NCBI RefSeq assembly: GCF_001010285.1
Contig: NZ_CP011104.1
Coordinates: 2,666,001-2,730,000, forward strand
Length of the DNA stretch: 64,000 bases
Reading direction: 5' to 3'
From: Photorhabdus thracensis
GTDB taxonomy: Bacteria; Pseudomonadota; Gammaproteobacteria; Enterobacterales; Enterobacteriaceae
Positions 17,248 to 25,986 of the stretch are shown here, piece by piece; position 1 is the stretch's first letter, and each line of letters begins with the position of its first letter. The notes below the pieces were generated by a model. It worked only from the letters and a program-made list of their open reading frames with translations. It did no database searches and was not told the DNA's origin. The position numbers were made by a program, and so were the translations under genes.

Positions 17248-17475
17248 ATGAAACTAAATGATTACATTTCTAATTTAAAGCGAGGTGAAGCCAAACTTCT
17301 TGCTGAGAAGCTTGGGGTATCCAGTTCCTATTTATCGCAAATGGCACATGGTTATGCTCCAGTTCCTCCCGCCAGATGTTTTGATATAGAAAATGCAACC
17401 AATGGAAAAGTGACAAGACAAGATCTTCGTCCCCATGACTGGCAGAAAATATGGCCTGAAATAAATGCTAACTGA
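17248..17475 (+). CDS. Cro/YdaS-family regulator
   Basis: 75 residues from ATG 17248, chosen because AAAGGGG lies eight bases upstream. A helix-turn-helix is readable: RGEAKLLAEKLGVSSSYLSQ, MAHGYAPVPPARCFDIE, NATNGKVTRQDLRP, the YdaS pattern from Rac-type prophages. YdaS proteins were first called antitoxins but have been proposed to act as Cro equivalents. It is followed by a YdaT-like gene, the usual partner. Confidence 0.8.
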   Translation: MKLNDYISNLKRGEAKLLAEKLGVSSSYLSQMAHGYAPVPPARCFDIENATNGKVTRQDLRPHDWQKIWPEINAN

Positions 17476-17532
17476 GCAGTCAGTATAAAAACTGATTCTC
17501 AATAATCAATATTGCGACAGGAGACGTAAACA

Positions 17533-17982
17533 GTGGAACAAAACATCAACGCCCTGAAAGCCGAAGTTGAGGCGTGGGCGGCAGAGAAGGGGCAGGAGTA
17601 TGTAGCAATCGAAATAAGCCGAATGTACTTCTTGCTTTGTGAAAGAACGGTATCAGCCAAGTTGCATCCCATTGAAATAAATGGGAATGCTAATTGGAAA
17701 GCTATCAATAACAACAGGCAGCAAATTTTCAGGTGGTTGCGCAGTGATTCAAGGGCTGCACGAAGAAAAGTATCAGAGTTGTTACCCGCTATCCAATCAG
17801 CCCTTCCACTTGAACGCAAAGCCAGAGTTAACGGTGAAACAACTAATTATTTGATATCTGTTGCGATTCGTGAATTTACGGCGGTGATAATTGCAATCCT
17901 ATTGGGAGGTTTAGGAGGTAGTGACGTATCACAACAAATAACCGTTGCGATATCAGCACTGAATGCTTTGACAAACGTTTAA
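17533..17982 (+). CDS. YdaT-family protein (CII-like regulator or toxin)
   Basis: 149 residues from a GTG start with AGGAG ten bases upstream. LKAEVEAWAAEKGQEYVAIE, NNNRQQIFRWLRSDSRAARR and LLPAIQSALPLERKARVNGE match the YdaT family. YdaT overproduction is toxic in E. coli and the protein is proposed to work as a CII-like activator. The C-terminal tail is hydrophobic and glycine-rich (IAILLGGLGGSDVSQQI), longer than I expect for the family. It sits in the CII position of a lambdoid early right operon. Confidence 0.75.
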   Translation: MEQNINALKAEVEAWAAEKGQEYVAIEISRMYFLLCERTVSAKLHPIEINGNANWKAINNNRQQIFRWLRSDSRAARRKVSELLPAIQSALPLERKARVNGETTNYLISVAIREFTAVIIAILLGGLGGSDVSQQITVAISALNALTNV

Positions 17983-17996
17983 AAGAGGCAAGACCA

Positions 17997-18221
17997 ATGC
18001 TTAAAACCATAGAAAAGATCACCTATTGTAATAAGTTTCGTCTGAATGGTGAGCTTGTAACTATAGAACAAATCTCAGAAATTTATGAAGGATGTAGAGA
18101 AGCTGAGTTAAATATCTGGGAACAGTATGAACGGCAAAAGGCCAAATTGCTGGAGGAGTCTCTTACCTTTGAACGGTGTAAGTCAGTTTGCCGTCAGATT
18201 GCTAAAATACTTGGAGCTTGA
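17997..18221 (+). CDS. small phage early protein (74 aa)
   Basis: MLKTIEKITYCNKFRLNGEL, then a helical acidic segment and CKSVCRQIAKILGA. Its ATG follows the recurrent leader AAAAGAGGCAAGACCA. No family recognised. The stop lies 3 bp before the next gene's start. Confidence 0.6.
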   Translation: MLKTIEKITYCNKFRLNGELVTIEQISEIYEGCREAELNIWEQYERQKAKLLEESLTFERCKSVCRQIAKILGA

Positions 18222-18223
18222 TT

Positions 18224-18976
18224 ATGAGTATGTCATTGATGGTAAAAGCTATGAGTATCAAAGTTGGTAATCCTCTTCGTAAATTGGTACTGATTAAGTT
18301 GGCTGATAACGCTAATGACCAGGGAGAGTGCTGGCCGTCAGTTGCTTACATTGCTGAACAATGCGAAATATCAGAACGTTCTGTTCAAAATCACATTAAG
18401 CAATTGGTAAAAGATGGCATTGTCTGTGTTGCAGAACGGAAGACACAAAATGGACTGAATCAATCAAATGTCTATTTCCTGAATCTGGATAAATCCAGTC
18501 ATGGCTATAGTGAAAATGTTGCACCATATGGTGCATCTCTTGCACCCAGTGGTGCAAATTCTGCGGGGGTTAGTGGTGCAGGAGATGCACCCAGAACCAG
18601 TCACCCTTTTGAACCAGTCACGGAACCTAAAACCCCCCTTACCCCCCGTAAGGGGAAACGGGAGAAATTAAAATTCGATCCCATCACGGCAAAGCCTAAA
18701 AACGTTAGCGATGAAGTATGGGCTGATTGGGTCACTTTTCGGCTAGAAATTAAAAAGCCGCTGACAGAAACCATGTGTAAGCAGCAAGAGAAAAAACTAG
18801 CAGATTGCACGAATCCTGATTCAGTGATTTGCACGTCAATTGCGAATGGGTGGCAAGGGTTGTTTCCTGAAAAGTCTCAAAACATCAAACCTAAATTTAC
18901 TCAAAATACGCATACAAGCTATGAGGGTATAACCTACGAACCACAGGATTCTTATTGGTCAGAAAATATTGATTAG
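18224..18976 (+). CDS. phage replication protein O-like (helix-turn-helix)
   Basis: 250 residues from ATG 18224 (GGAG eight bases upstream). The N-terminal winged helix is typical of phage O/DnaT-like initiators: KLADNANDQGECWPSVAYIA, EQCEISERSVQNHIKQLVKD, then NVYFLNLDK. A proline/threonine-rich linker (TEPKTPLTPRKGKREKLKF) leads to a C-terminal helical domain (VWADWVTFRLEIKKPL...). It probably binds the phage origin and recruits the DnaC/DnaB-like genes that follow. Direct iterons inside the gene were not identified. Between residues ~90 and 125 the coding DNA repeats GGTGCA-type elements, which may be worth checking as an origin. Confidence 0.75.
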   Translation: MSMSLMVKAMSIKVGNPLRKLVLIKLADNANDQGECWPSVAYIAEQCEISERSVQNHIKQLVKDGIVCVAERKTQNGLNQSNVYFLNLDKSSHGYSENVAPYGASLAPSGANSAGVSGAGDAPRTSHPFEPVTEPKTPLTPRKGKREKLKFDPITAKPKNVSDEVWADWVTFRLEIKKPLTETMCKQQEKKLADCTNPDSVICTSIANGWQGLFPEKSQNIKPKFTQNTHTSYEGITYEPQDSYWSENID

Positions 18977-18984
18977 GGGGAGAA

Positions 18985-19569
18985 ATGAACTCTAATAGCT
19001 TACTTGACAGTATCAACATTGCCCCACGTTTTGAACATGCCAGCTTTGAAAATTATCAGCCTATAAACAAAGCTGCTCAACATAATCTGAAGATCTGCCA
19101 AAGTTATGTTCAGACTTGGAAAGAACGCAAAGTTGCGGGTGAGGGGATCATCATGTGTGGCCGTCTTGGTACCGGGAAAACTCATCTGGCTGTTGCGACA
19201 TGCCGTGAAATAGTCACTCAGAACGGTATCAGTGCGTTTATTACAACCGCATCACGTATTATCAGGGCATTTCGTCGTTCATGGAGTAATGATGCTGACA
19301 CCAACGAGTTCGAGACACTGAGGTTTTACAGTGAGTTGGATTTGCTGATCATCGATGAGATTGGCGTTCAATACGGCACTGAATCAGAGCGAAATATCTT
19401 GTTTGAGGTGATTAATAACCGATATGAAGATTTATTACCAACGATCCTGATCAGTAATTTGCCAATGAATGACCTGCCGGTGTTTTTAGGGGACCGAGTA
19501 TTAGATCGTGTGTTACAGGGTGGGGTAGTGTTGGCTTTTGACTGGGATAGTTACCGGAGGGGGCAGTAG
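18985..19569 (+). CDS. DnaC-like helicase loader (AAA+ ATPase)
   Basis: 194 residues. Walker A is CGRLGTGKTHLA, Walker B LDLLIIDEIGVQ, and a sensor segment follows in TILISNLPMNDLP. This matches phage DnaC/IstB-type loaders, which deliver the replicative helicase to the initiator. It follows the O-like gene by 8 bp and is followed 1 bp later by the DnaB-like gene, so the three form one replication unit. Confidence 0.88.
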   Translation: MNSNSLLDSINIAPRFEHASFENYQPINKAAQHNLKICQSYVQTWKERKVAGEGIIMCGRLGTGKTHLAVATCREIVTQNGISAFITTASRIIRAFRRSWSNDADTNEFETLRFYSELDLLIIDEIGVQYGTESERNILFEVINNRYEDLLPTILISNLPMNDLPVFLGDRVLDRVLQGGVVLAFDWDSYRRGQ

Positions 19570-20753
19570 TATGAATGAGCTCAATCTAGAGTCTGCGGTT
19601 ATAAGCGGATTGTTGTCAGGTGGTGCAACGCAGGATGCTTATGATGTTTTTGCAACGTTGTCAGAAGAGGCGTTTAGTTCAAGTTTTTTGCGTCGTGTCT
19701 ACGTTGAAATCAAAAAACAAGCGTTCAGTAGTTCCCTGATTGATCCGATATTCATCGCTGAGGCTATGAGTGGAGATGGTAATACATTAGCTAATATCCT
19801 GGAGTTGAGTAAGAGTCCTGTTTGGAATGCAAACCTGAAAGGCTATGCCAATAAAGTTAGTGAATATTGGTATGTTCGGCGGGTTACAGCAGTGATCAAC
19901 GCTGGCCAACAGGCGTTACTGGAAACTAAAAATCATATTCAAGCACAACATGTTATAACGGGCTTTATGTCCACTATGGGGGAGCTAATACGAGATACTG
20001 GCAACCTGGCTCCCGTGCACATCAAGACATTGATTGAAGGGTACATTGACACACTGGGGAGGCGTAACTTAGGTGAGGATAGTCGCGGTATGATTATGAC
20101 AGGTATTGAGCCATTTGACTCGTTGACGGGGGGATTTAACCCAACTGATTTAATTCTCATCGGTGGTCGTCCCGGCATGGGCAAAACAGAACTGGCACTT
20201 TGCATGATTGAGGGTATGACTAGGAATGGAGGGGCGGTATTGCTGTTTTCAATGGAAATGGCAGCACAACAAATTACAGAACGTATAGTTGCTGGTTCTG
20301 TCCAGTTGTCAGTTTCGAAATTGAGACGTGGTGAATTTTATGATGAAGATTGGGCTCGTATATCTAACGCAATAAGCGAGTTAATAGATCGCGATATTCA
20401 TATTCTTGATGCTAGTGAATTAAGCGCTGAACAGATATGTGCTATCAGTGAAACGCATAAGCGCAGGTACCCGAATCTGAAAGGTATTTTTGTTGATTAT
20501 CTTGGGTTGATAGAAAGGCCCAAAGCCGAGCGTAATGACCTTGCTATCGCTCAAATATCCAGGGCCCTCAAGGGACTAGCTAAGCGATTGCATACACCTG
20601 TTACAGCATTGAGTCAGTTATCAAGAGACGTTGATAAACGGCCTATACATCAGCGTCGTCCTGTTGCAGCGGATTTACGAGACTCAGGTAGCCTAGAGCA
20701 AGATGCAGATCGAATTATTTTTACTTATCGTGATGTTGTTTATAACCCACTAA

Positions 20754-21634
20754 GAACCTATCCCAAAAGGAATTGTCATGTTGTATAATATTCTAGAACG
20801 GATAATTTCTGAAGGTATAGAGAGTATGACAAACAACAAATGGCGGCTCAGTGATGAGCTTTGGGAAAAAATGATGCCACTTATCCCCGAACATAAAACT
20901 CAGCATCCGCTAGGTACACATCGCAAACGGGTTGATAACCGCGCCGCTATGGATGCCATCTTCTTTGTGCTCAGAACAGGCTGCCAATGGAATGCCCTGA
21001 ATGCAACAGGAATATGCTCGTCAAGTTCGGCTCACCGTCGTTTTCAGGAATGGCGTGACGCCGGCGTTTTTGAACGCTTCTGGCAGAACGGTTTGCTGGC
21101 CTGCAAGCACCTCGCGATCATCGACTGGTCGTGGTTATCACTGGATGGTTGCATGACCAAATCCCCTTTAGCGGGGACAAAAAAACAGGTCGTAACCCCA
21201 CAGACAGAGGGAAACAAGGCGTAAAACGCAGCCTCATGACCGAGGCTAACGGGCTTCCTCTTTCACTCGTTGTTGGCGCAGCAAACACGCACGATATCAA
21301 ACTGGTTGCAGATACGCTCGATGCACTTCAGACAGGCAAGCCGGGTAAAAAGGTCAGGCTGTGTCTGGATAAGGGATATGATGCTAAATGGCTGAAAGAC
21401 TATCTACGAAGTCGGCATTACGAGCCGCATATTCAGTCTCGCAAGGAGGAATCAGATGCCTGCCAAAATACGGACTTTAAAGCTCAAAGATGGGTTATCG
21501 AGAGGACGCATAGCTGGATGAATCGCTTTCGTCGGATACTGATCCGATGGGAAAAGAAGGTCGAAAACTATGAAGCTATGTTACATTTTGCCTGCGGGAT
21601 TATAGTCTGGAACAAAATCCTATTGGGATAGGCT
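20754..21634 (+). mobile_element. IS5-family (IS427-type) insertion sequence, copy 2 (881 bp)
   Basis: Ends GAACCTATCCCAAAAGGAA and, complemented, AGCCTATCCCAATAGGA. It is flanked by CTAA on both sides (20750-20753 and 21635-21638). The encoded proteins are identical to copy 1. It inserted at the CTAA duplication of the MITE that had already entered the dnaB-like gene. Confidence 0.9.
20778..21631 (+). CDS. IS5-family transposase made by -1 ribosomal frameshifting (copy 2)
   Basis: Frames 20778-21224 (148 aa) and 21131-21631 (166 aa) overlap around a seven-A run at 21179-21185, where a -1 slip produces the full enzyme. Both translations are identical to copy 1, so both copies should be equally competent. 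The second frame holds the DDE core (VRLCLDKGYDAK, VIERTHSWMNRFRR). Confidence 0.9.
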
Positions 21635-21638
21635 CTAA

Positions 21639-21761
21639 TACTACAGCCGTAGATACCAGAAAGTTGCATTTTCCTTGATGCTCACAACTCTGAGAAACCG
21701 CATGAATTAAGCTTTTCTATGAGTGTCTTTTCTGTTGAAAAAAGTAAGTACGGCTGTAGTA
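21639..21761 (+). repeat. 123-bp MITE, copy 2 (IS701-type ends)
   Basis: Inverted 13-bp ends TACTACAGCCGTA / TACGGCTGTAGTA, flanked by CTAA (21635-21638 and 21762-21765). It splits the DnaB-like gene. Nearly identical to copies 1 and 3. Confidence 0.93.
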
Positions 21762-21950
21762 CTAAGTCCAGCCAGAAATTATGCCGAGATTATTTTGGAT
21801 AAGAATCGTCACGGTGAAACCGGAACGATATTCCAGGAATTTAAAAACGGGCATTACTTACCAACTGATCAAATTGTTGCTGCTGAAATATGTCGTACAC
21901 AGCAACAGGCTAAACAAAAAGAGCGCCGATACGCAGACAAAGCATTTTAA

Positions 21951-22376
21951 CTAAAGACCAAAAGAGGCAGATCAAAATGACCATAAACAGTAAACTGATT
22001 TTATTAGATAATTTGGGTAGTTATGAATTATCCCGTTTTGGGTGCAGTGCTGAAAGCATCGTTATCTTACAAATTTAGACTTAAAAGCTAGTCGATTCAA
22101 CGTAAACGCCAGCAGGATGCTGGCTTTACCAAAATTGCTGGTGGATAACTAGGAGCTGGAGATGCTGAAGCGCAATTGTACTCTTCGAAGGCGGGAGAAA
22201 GCCTTTCTGTAGCTGAATATTGTTTTTCTAGTGAAGTGGCCTGATGGAACACACTGGGATGGTATAAGAGTTGAAGTTGTATTTGTAACGTACAAATTAC
22301 ATATCAAGTATATTGCTTGCGTTCAAAACGAAAAAAAAATACCATAAAATCTGCTTAACGCAATCAGGGTATCTAA
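21951..22376 (+). other. mostly non-coding stretch between dnaB remnant and accessory pair
   Basis: A 33-codon frame at 21977-22078 (MTINSKLILLDNLGSYELSR) starts behind a variant of the recurrent leader, AAAAGAGGCAGATCAAA, and may be a truncated gene. The remainder shows stop codons in all frames and an AT-rich tract before 22377 that probably holds a promoter for the next operon. Confidence 0.4.
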
Positions 22377-23048
22377 ATGAGCATTAACGACACACAAAGT
22401 GATATTACCGATTTGATAATAAACGCTTTCAGGCGTGATTTTTGGCTTAACGTACAAGATGCATTATATGCTAAGTATGCTGCAGCACAGGAAGTAACTG
22501 TAGGCAATATATTAAAACTTGGTGAACCGGAGCAACGTAGATTTAGGCCTCAGGCTAGGCACTATGGCCTTAATTCAGCATTGAGGGAGGCCGCAAGTCG
22601 CTCTGGTTATCTTTGTTACGATGCTGATACATCCCCGAAAGGGGAGCATTACATTATTATCGATTCAGAAGGTGTTAAAATTAGCCGTATTGGGTTAAAT
22701 CACGATGAGCGCCATATAAGAGGTGCTAAACATCGTTCATTGATAGCCCAATTGAATGAAAAATTTGAAGGCTATACTCCAGATCTTTTTAGAGAAGAAG
22801 ATAGTAAACATCATAATGACATTGATACGTTAGGTGTGTTGTTAATAAATATTAATCCACCATATCATGAATCTCAGGCCAGCATGATGGATTTAAGGAT
22901 TGTGGTTCCTTTTACCAATATGAAAGGTTTTCACTATAATAAATCTGTAACGGAGCTTTTAGCCCTCTATACTGGAGAGAAGAAGATAGTCATTCCTGAT
23001 ATGGTTTTACCTAAGCTCAAGAAGCGCCTGAAGGATCAGGAAAAATAG
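22377..23048 (+). CDS. unknown protein, partner of the XRE-ImmA/IrrE gene (putative toxin of a RosmerTA-like pair)
   Basis: 223 residues with no family I can name. Readable features are HYGLNSALREAASRSGYLCY, then an acidic DREE/HHND region and a C-terminal basic helix (VLPKLKKRLKDQEK). It ends 15 bp before the XRE-ImmA/IrrE gene. The two form an isolated low-GC bicistron inside the replication region. In RosmerTA-like systems an HTH-metallopeptidase antitoxin is paired with a neighbouring toxin; the pairing here is inferred from architecture only. It could instead be a superinfection or lysogeny regulator. Confidence 0.5.
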   Translation: MSINDTQSDITDLIINAFRRDFWLNVQDALYAKYAAAQEVTVGNILKLGEPEQRRFRPQARHYGLNSALREAASRSGYLCYDADTSPKGEHYIIIDSEGVKISRIGLNHDERHIRGAKHRSLIAQLNEKFEGYTPDLFREEDSKHHNDIDTLGVLLININPPYHESQASMMDLRIVVPFTNMKGFHYNKSVTELLALYTGEKKIVIPDMVLPKLKKRLKDQEK

Positions 23049-23063
23049 AATAGGTGAGACATT

Positions 23064-24263
23064 ATGAGAGTGGGAATTTCTGGTTTCCAATCTGAAAGGT
23101 TGACACAGATAAGAGAAGCGAGGGGATTATCGAAAATTAACCTTGGTAGGTTAGTAGATCGTTCGCCATCAACTATTACCAAATGGGAAAACGGTAATCA
23201 TTCCCCCGATGCAGAAGTATTGCATAGCTTAAGTCAGATTCTTAATTGCCCGGTAAGTTGGTTCACAAAGCCTATTGTTAAGTACGAAAAAAAACCAGTA
23301 TTCTTCCGAACACTTTCAACCACGGCAAAAGACTTATGTATCGCCTCAGAGCGATACATGGGGTGGTTTCAAGAGTTATCATGTAAGATGCAAGAATATC
23401 TTGATTATCCAGAGGTTAACATTCCTCATCTTAACGTAAAGGATTACAGAGCGATAGATGATCAATTGATTGAAAGAATGGCTTTTGAGTGTAGGAAAGC
23501 TTGGGGATTAGGTATTGCACCGATAGATGATCTATTACTGGTAATGGAGAATGCGGGGATAGTCTGTTCCAGATTTGAACAAGGTAGTTCTGTAATGGAT
23601 GGCTATTCTCAATGGAATGATTTAGAGAATAGACCGTATGTGGTTTTAGCTAGTGATAAAGATAACTATTATCGTAGTCGATTTGATGCTGCTCATGAAT
23701 TAGGTCATATAGTCTTACATCGATATATAAATAAATTTGATAATATCAATTTTAATCCAATAGAAGAGCAAGCACATAAGTTTGCGTCGAGTTTCATGCT
23801 GCCGGAAGAGTCATTTTCTGTAGAGCTTCCTCCATATCCTACATTGCAGAATTTCATATCTCTAAAAAATCGCTGGGGGATGTCGGCACAATCTATGATC
23901 CTTAGAGCGAGAAATTTAGAATTAATATCTTCTCTGGAATATCAGAGGTTATATAAAAATATTTCTGCTAGAGGTTGGCGAAAAGGAGAGCCGCTTGATG
24001 ATCTTAGAAAACCAGAGTCGGTTCGTTTGTTACCTAGGTGCTTAAATCTATTATTGGATTCTAGAACTTTTAGTAAAAAAACACTTCTTGAGGAATTTGG
24101 TTTCCCAAAAGGAGATTTAGAGGATTTATGTTCAGTTCCTAAGGGATTCTTGTCAGAATCACAGGTACTTGATTTCCAATCCAGAATACAATTGAAGAAT
24201 AGTATTAATATATCTACTACACAACAAGATACAAACGTCGTCAATTTATTTAATAGAAAGTAA
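23064..24263 (+). CDS. XRE helix-turn-helix protein with ImmA/IrrE metallopeptidase domain
   Basis: 399 residues. The N-terminal XRE domain is RLTQIREARGLSKINLGRLV, DRSPSTITKWENGNHSPD. The middle contains the zinc-peptidase motif HELGH in FDAAHELGHIVLHRY, with a downstream acidic segment (EEQAHKFASSFMLPEE) supplying the expected third ligand. A long C-terminal helical part (~120 residues) has no recognised domain. Such proteins regulate by cleaving partner repressors (phage ImmA, IrrE) or act as antitoxins (RosmerTA type). It is co-transcribed with the unknown gene upstream. A role in phage defence or lysogeny control is inferred. Confidence 0.8.
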   Translation: MRVGISGFQSERLTQIREARGLSKINLGRLVDRSPSTITKWENGNHSPDAEVLHSLSQILNCPVSWFTKPIVKYEKKPVFFRTLSTTAKDLCIASERYMGWFQELSCKMQEYLDYPEVNIPHLNVKDYRAIDDQLIERMAFECRKAWGLGIAPIDDLLLVMENAGIVCSRFEQGSSVMDGYSQWNDLENRPYVVLASDKDNYYRSRFDAAHELGHIVLHRYINKFDNINFNPIEEQAHKFASSFMLPEESFSVELPPYPTLQNFISLKNRWGMSAQSMILRARNLELISSLEYQRLYKNISARGWRKGEPLDDLRKPESVRLLPRCLNLLLDSRTFSKKTLLEEFGFPKGDLEDLCSVPKGFLSESQVLDFQSRIQLKNSINISTTQQDTNVVNLFNRK

Positions 24264-24363
24264 AATTGGGAATTAATACTAACACCTGTTATTCTGTTCG
24301 TATCGGCCTGAACATCTGATAACCTAAACAAAAGCTGCTGTGTCATAACTTTGAGGATAAGTA

Positions 24364-24957
24364 ATGACGCAGCATAGTTTTATCAAAATTTCGAATGACA
24401 CCCTGAGACCTGCGACTCCCGCAGCCAGGGAATACCTGCACTCCAAAGTGAAGTGGGGCGATGTGCTCTATGCGGATTTTAAGAAAGCACGTAACCCGCG
24501 TTTCCATCGTAAATATTTTGCCCTTCTGAATCTCGGCTATGAATACTGGGAACCTGCTGGGGGTACCATTTCCCCGGAAGAGAAAGCGCTTGTGCGTGGC
24601 TACGTACAATTTCTTGCACACTTCGCGGGCAGTGAAGATGTCTTACAATCCGCTGCGGATGAATATCTTGCTGGCATATCTAAAAACCGAGCCCAGAATA
24701 TTACTGCCACCAAATCCTTTGATGCCTTTCGGCGCTGGGCAACAGTGGAATCAGGGCACTATGACATTTACGAAATGCCCAACGGCAGTCTGTACCGTGA
24801 ACCTCGTTCAGTCAGTTTCGCCAAAATGGAAGAGATGGAATTTCAGGAACTTTATAAAGATACATTAAACGTGCTTTGGAACTTTATTTTGTATCGCAAT
24901 TTCCCGACCCGAAACGCCGCTGAACATGCAGCTTCTCAGTTGTCCGATTTTATGTAA
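24364..24957 (+). CDS. DUF1367 family phage protein
   Basis: 197 residues: LRPATPAAREYLHSKVKWGD, NPRFHRKYFALLNLGYEYWE, then KSFDAFRRWATVESGHYDIY. This matches the DUF1367 family found in the nin-like region of lambdoid prophages, function unknown. A GAGG-type site precedes the start. It lies in the early right operon, upstream of the Ref-like remnant and Q. Confidence 0.85.
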   Translation: MTQHSFIKISNDTLRPATPAAREYLHSKVKWGDVLYADFKKARNPRFHRKYFALLNLGYEYWEPAGGTISPEEKALVRGYVQFLAHFAGSEDVLQSAADEYLAGISKNRAQNITATKSFDAFRRWATVESGHYDIYEMPNGSLYREPRSVSFAKMEEMEFQELYKDTLNVLWNFILYRNFPTRNAAEHAASQLSDFM

Positions 24958-24972
24958 TGAGAGGCAGAGCCA

Positions 24973-25140
24973 ATGGCTAAAAGTGAAAAACAGTGGCTTT
25001 CTAATGTGACATTACTGGGATGTATCTGTTGTCGGAATATGGGGTTGGGAGTAATACTTGCGGAAATTCATCATGTGAGAGTGGTACAAGATATGGCAAG
25101 CAATCCACAGTATGGCAACGGAACTATTGCCCCAAGTTAA
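24973..25140 (+). pseudogene. remnant of a Ref-like (RecA-dependent nuclease) gene
   Basis: 55 codons starting MAKSEKQWLSNVTLLGCICC, then RNMGLGVILAEIHHVRV before the frame degenerates and stops. The W..k....GCI.CRN.G.....EIHH(I/V)R opening is typical of Ref-type recombination-enhancement nucleases, which need a further HHR-containing half that is absent. A +1 continuation (SGTRYGKQ) suggests a frameshift just after HHVR. The leader GAGAGGCAGAGCCA is another member of the recurrent initiation motif. Confidence 0.55.
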
Positions 25141-25164
25141 AAGGGAAGTTGAAGAGGTACGGTT

Positions 25165-25768
25165 ATGTCGGGTGTGATATTTTCAACGGATGGGCTGCAA
25201 TTGACTCAGGCACAAGAAATTTGGTTGCAGGACTGGTTATCCAAGTTCGGTGCATGGGTGTATTCTGGCAGGCTTGATAAACGTCAGAGCAGTATGATTG
25301 CTGAGCTTATGGCGACGGTAGAGCTGAGAGGTTATCCAGAATGTCCGATATGCAATGATGATGACGGAATGCTAATCGCTAGGGTAGTAGACCATATTTA
25401 CCACATTGATCGGGTTGCATTTGGGATGTTGCTTAGTACTACAGCCGTAGATACCAGAAAGTTGCATTTTCCTTGATGCTCACAACTCTGAGAAACCGCA
25501 TGAATTAAGCTTTTCTATGAGTGTCTTTTCTGTTGAAAAAAGTAAGTACGGCTGTAGTATTAGTCGATATGTTTATTGTGTATCTGATAGAGCAATTGCC
25601 AAACATTATCATGCAACGGTTCAGCCAAGAATTATGATCCGCAGAAATGGTATGTTGCGTAAGCGAAAGCCATCAATGTCAACTTGTCGGCGTGAGGTTG
25701 AGGAAATATTAAGAGCAACGGAATATTTGATTTATCAACCATTGCAAGATGCCTTTATAAGACGGTAA
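25165..25768 (+). pseudogene. phage antitermination protein Q, split by a MITE
   Basis: The 5' part encodes WLSKFGAWVYSGRLDKRQSS through CPICNDDDGMLIARVVDHIY and GMLLS; the 3' part after 25563 encodes RYVYCVSDRAIAKHYHATVQ through AFIRR. Removing the MITE and one TTAG copy restores a continuous frame of ~160 residues: GMLLS-RYVYCVSDRAI. The DDDG motif and the C-terminal helix-turn-helix-like S.RAIA segment match the lambdoid Q family (PF06530). The truncated product would lack the DNA-binding end, so late transcription is presumably disabled. Confidence 0.8.
25437..25559 (+). repeat. 123-bp MITE, copy 3 (IS701-type ends)
   Basis: Same sequence as copy 2, flanked by TTAG (25433-25436 and 25560-25563). 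It splits the Q antiterminator gene. Confidence 0.93.
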
Positions 25769-25803
25769 CAGGAAAGAAAATCAAGACTTTTGTCACGAAC
25801 GTG

Positions 25804-25832
25804 TTGACATCTTTGAACTTATGAACCACTAT
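25804..25832 (+). promoter_or_regulatory. candidate late promoter (pR'-like)
   Basis: TTGACA (25804-25809), 17 bp, CACTAT (25827-25832). It lies 35 bp after the Q gene and 40 bp before a terminator, the arrangement of lambda pR'-tR'. The -10 is weak, as is usual for Q-dependent promoters. Confidence 0.45.
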
Positions 25833-25870
25833 TTCAGTATATGTTGTGATAGTAGTATTCGTGACTGATA

Positions 25871-25896
25871 GCCTCGCCCAGTGCGGGGTTTTTTAT
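25871..25896 (+). terminator. rho-independent terminator (tR'-like)
   Basis: GCCTCGCCCAGTGCGGGG followed by six T's: a CCTCGC/GCGGGG stem with a CCAGT loop. It sits just after the candidate late promoter and would need antitermination by Q. Confidence 0.7.
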
Positions 25897-25986
25897 TGCC
25901 TGAAATTCAGATAAGACTTGCTGTTGTCATTGGTCAGAGTTACATGTGTGTCTATGCACAATAACTGACCAAAGGTTTAAATTATC

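Larger units (their letters stand above)
19571..21950 (+). pseudogene. phage DnaB-like replicative helicase, interrupted by a MITE and an IS
   Basis: The 5' part (19571-20753) encodes an N-terminal DnaB domain and RecA-like core: Walker A GGRPGMGKTELA, Walker B GIFVDYLGLIERP, DLRDSGSLEQDADRIIF. After YRDVVYNPL the frame enters the IS and ends with 11 foreign residues. The 3' part resumes after the MITE at 21766: SPARNYAEIILDKNRHGETG through YADKAF, stop 21950. Deleting the inserts and one CTAA copy joins NPL to SPARNYAEII in frame. The interrupted protein lacks only the C-terminal ~60 residues, but these include conserved helicase motif residues, so it is probably non-functional. Confidence 0.88.

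Noticed and set aside
21118-21300. Minus-strand 60-codon frame within the IS427-type element (also 7915-8097)
   Set aside because: Antisense to the frameshift region of the transposase; identical in both copies only because the IS copies are identical.
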